DNA of 8,482 nucleotides. Source: Chloroflexota bacterium. Lineage in GTDB: Bacteria; Chloroflexota; Dehalococcoidia; SHYB01. The DNA lies in assembly GCA_016200725.1 (NCBI GenBank), contig JACQEE010000001.1, positions 1 through 8,482 of the forward strand, in the 5' to 3' direction. Position 1 is the stretch's first letter. Each line of letters begins with the position of its first letter. The notes under the pieces were generated by a model that was given only the letters and a program-made list of their open reading frames with translations, had not been told where the DNA came from and searched no databases. This document shows, one piece after another, positions 6,864 to 8,482 of this stretch. The translations under genes were made by a program, and so were the position numbers.

Positions 6864-6939
6864 GCCGAGGTAGCTCAGTCGGTAGAGCACACGACTGAAA
6901 ATCGTGGTGTCGCCAGTTCGATTCTGGCCCTCGGCACCA
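6864..6939 (+). tRNA. tRNA-Phe (anticodon GAA)
   Basis: A complete 76-nt cloverleaf including an encoded CCA end. The acceptor GCCGAGG pairs with CCTCGGC. The D arm is GCTC...GAGC. The anticodon stem CACGA/TCGTG holds the loop CTGAAAA with GAA at 6897-6899. The T arm GCCAG-TTCGATT-CTGGC is perfect. It lies just downstream of its own promoter and 38 nt before tRNA-Leu, with which it is probably co-transcribed. Confidence 0.96.
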
Positions 6940-6977
6940 TCCCTCCCCAACACACGTCCAGGCCTTGCGTGGCGCCT

Positions 6978-7063
6978 GCCGAAGTGGCGGAAAGGTAGAC
7001 GCGACGGTCTCAAAAACCGTTGAGGGCAACCTCATCCGGGTTCGACTCCCGGCTTCGGCACCA
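6978..7063 (+). tRNA. tRNA-Leu (anticodon CAA)
   Basis: An 86-nt class II tRNA with encoded CCA. The acceptor GCCGAAG pairs with CTTCGGC. The anticodon stem ACGGT/ACCGT encloses CTCAAAA, with CAA at 7011-7013 (reads UUG). A long variable arm, TGAGG-GCAA-CCTCA (7021-7034), is diagnostic for leucine and serine type tRNAs. The T arm is CCGGG-TTCGACT-CCCGG. No separate promoter is evident in the 38 nt after tRNA-Phe. Confidence 0.96.
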
Positions 7064-7114
7064 GACCCGCATGGCAGCTCTTGATCGCCCACGTCCGCTC
7101 CCGCGAGCGCTTCC

Positions 7115-8062
7115 CTACATGATCCGCCCGCCGCCGCCGCGCAGGCGGGGATCGAGGATGTCGCGGACCGCATCGCCCAGCAGGTTGAACGAGAAGACAG
7201 CCATGCTGATCGCCGCTGAGGGGACAATCGCAAGCCAGGGGAACGAGCGAAAGTCGATCGACGACTGCACCCCGGTACCAGGCCGTCCACTGATCATCGA
7301 GCCCCACGATGGCGTCGTCACGCTCACGCCGGCGCCCAGGAACGAGAGGCTGGCCTCGAACAGGATAGCGCCGCCAAGCAGCACCGACGACTGAACGATG
7401 ATGGGCGCAAGGATGTTGGGCAAGATGTGCCGGAACATGATCCTGGTGTTCGAGGCGCCCACGGCGCGCGCCGAATCAACGTACACGTTCTGCTTCGTCG
7501 AAAGTACCGCGCCTCGCACGATGCGCGCCGTGCCTGGGATGAGCACGATGCCGATGACGAAGAGCACGGTGTTCTGGCTGGGCCCACGCACCGCAAGGAT
7601 GCCTAGCGCCAGAATCAGCGCAGGGAACGCCTGGAGCGCGTCGATGAAGCGTTGCGCGAGCAGATCGAAGAGGCCTTCGAAAAAGCCGCTGACCAGTCCA
7701 ATGACTGTGCCGACGGCGGTCGAGAAGAGGACCGAGAGGAAACCGACATACAGCGAGACGCGCGCGCCGTAGAAGACCCGGCTCATCTCATCGCGGCCAA
7801 GGTTGTCGGTACCCAGCCAGTGATGCCACGAAGGCCCTCTCGCGTTCGGCGTAAGGAAGACATGTTTGTAGTGGTACGGAGAGACCAGCGGCGCGAAGAC
7901 CGCGATTACGATCAGGCCGATGATGATGACGGCTGAAAGAAAGCCGAGAGGCTTGTGGCGCGCGAACCATCCGATGCCCGCCAGCGCGCGGCCGCTCTTC
8001 GCCCGCCATTTGGCTACCCCGCCCGGCGCAGTTATAAGGATTTCTGTATGCTGTGCGGCCAT
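7115..8062 (-). CDS. ABC transporter permease, peptide/nickel type (DppC/OppC-like)
   Basis: Inner-membrane permease of a binding-protein-dependent importer for peptides, nickel or similar small solutes. The protein has 315 residues, normal for DppC/OppC. It has an N-terminal membrane segment (about 41-60, FLSAVIIIGLIVIAVFAPLV), then the family motif HWLGTDNLGRDEMSRVFYGARVSL (81-104). Further hydrophobic segments lie near 104-126, 146-158, 165-177, 217-244 and 275-297. The cytoplasmic EAA loop, VDSARAVGASNTRIMFRHILPN (195-216), is the contact for the ATPase subunit. It ends DPRLRGGGG, as usual for this family. It follows the DppB-like gene by 9 nt and has no clear ribosome site, so translation is probably coupled. 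The substrate-binding protein and ATPases are not in the window, so the substrate cannot be named. Confidence 0.92.
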   Translation of the reverse strand: MAAQHTEILITAPGGVAKWRAKSGRALAGIGWFARHKPLGFLSAVIIIGLIVIAVFAPLVSPYHYKHVFLTPNARGPSWHHWLGTDNLGRDEMSRVFYGARVSLYVGFLSVLFSTAVGTVIGLVSGFFEGLFDLLAQRFIDALQAFPALILALGILAVRGPSQNTVLFVIGIVLIPGTARIVRGAVLSTKQNVYVDSARAVGASNTRIMFRHILPNILAPIIVQSSVLLGGAILFEASLSFLGAGVSVTTPSWGSMISGRPGTGVQSSIDFRSFPWLAIVPSAAISMAVFSFNLLGDAVRDILDPRLRGGGGRIM

Positions 8063-8071
8063 GATTGATCG

Positions 8072-8482
8072 CTACCCGTAGCGTATGCGCGGATCGAACC
8101 ATGCATACGAAACGTCGACGAGCAGGTTAATCAGAATGAGTACGCCGGCGAAGATGAAAACCGCAGTCTGGATCAACGGCAGGTCCCGGTGATCGATGGC
8201 GTTGACCGTCACGCGGCCCATCCCCGGTAGGTTGAAGATCGTCTCCACGATGGCCACGCCGCCGATAAGGAAGCCGACCTGCGTGCCCAGGATCGTGATC
8301 ACGGGTATGAACGCGTTCTTCAAGGCGTGACGCACGATGACCGTGCGCTCCGGCAGCCCCTTCGCCCACGCCGTGCGCACGTAGTCCTGGCGCATCACCT
8401 CCAGCACCGTGCTGCGCGTCAGGCGCGCCAGGAACGCCGAGGTGCCGATGGACAGGCAGAAGGCGGGCAAGATCCACGGCTT
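8072..8482 (-). CDS. ABC transporter permease, peptide/nickel type (DppB/OppB-like), C-terminal part
   Basis: The partner permease of the downstream DppC-like gene. Only the last 136 residues are in the window and the frame is open to the right edge, so the TTG at 8470 should not be taken as a start. The visible part begins KPWILPAFCLSIG and carries the EAA loop, DYVRTAWAKGLPERTVIVRHALKNAFIPVI. It continues with hydrophobic segments, LGTQVGFLIGGVAIVETIF and TAVFIFAGVLILINLLVDV, separated by the conserved NLPGMGRV. It ends YAWFDPRIRYG, typical for DppB/OppB. The order DppB-DppC is the usual operon order. The two permeases would form the membrane channel together. Confidence 0.93.
   Translation of the reverse strand, partial: KPWILPAFCLSIGTSAFLARLTRSTVLEVMRQDYVRTAWAKGLPERTVIVRHALKNAFIPVITILGTQVGFLIGGVAIVETIFNLPGMGRVTVNAIDHRDLPLIQTAVFIFAGVLILINLLVDVSYAWFDPRIRYG

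Noticed and set aside
6978..7063. tRNA-Leu as an integration (att) site of a mobile element
   Set aside because: No integrase, no repeated tRNA 3' end and no change in gene character follow. The next genes are ordinary ABC permeases.
7097..7108. GCTC-CCGC-GAGC hairpin as a terminator between tRNA-Leu and the permease gene
   Set aside because: The stem is short and no T-run follows on either strand, so a terminator cannot be supported.

Overview
The window is high-GC, densely coding bacterial DNA with no phage, plasmid or transposase genes. Gene content suggests a Chloroflexota (Dehalococcoidia-like) or similar high-GC environmental lineage. The clues are a long-form 4-alpha-glucanotransferase, a GH57/DUF3536 enzyme, a cytidylate kinase-like protein and a dispersed palindromic repeat of the 'CCTGAGCGAAGTCGAA' type. 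This placement is only an inference, because no rRNA or marker gene is present.

Positions 1-5148 (+) hold an alpha-glucan (glycogen/maltodextrin) module: malQ (5' end outside the window), glgB, and a GH57 glycosidase with the start of a DUF3536 domain. All three look altered. malQ carries an in-frame palindromic repeat. glgB has lost about 63 codons after the third catalytic motif and is frameshifted. The GH57/DUF3536 protein stops at 499 residues, well short of the roughly 800 I expect for this family. The active-site residues of all three remain readable, so the module is either decaying or damaged by assembly gaps.

Positions 5186-5917 (-) encode a cytidylate kinase-like P-loop protein convergent with the GH57 gene. 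Positions 5918-6061 are a divergent regulatory region with a plausible sigma-70-type promoter on each strand. Positions 6062-6796 (+) encode a family 2 glycosyltransferase resembling dolichyl/polyprenyl-phosphate sugar transferases, possibly read from a leaderless mRNA.

Positions 6797-7063 hold a weak terminator, a good tRNA promoter and two tRNA genes on the + strand: tRNA-Phe(GAA) and tRNA-Leu(CAA), both with encoded CCA ends. Positions 7115-8482 (-) hold two adjacent permease genes of a peptide/nickel-type (Dpp/Opp) ABC importer. The upstream DppB-like gene runs off the right edge.

I did not find a clearly new biological system. The most interesting points are the clustered lesions in the glucan module, the palindromic repeat absorbed into the malQ reading frame, and the compact divergent promoter region.
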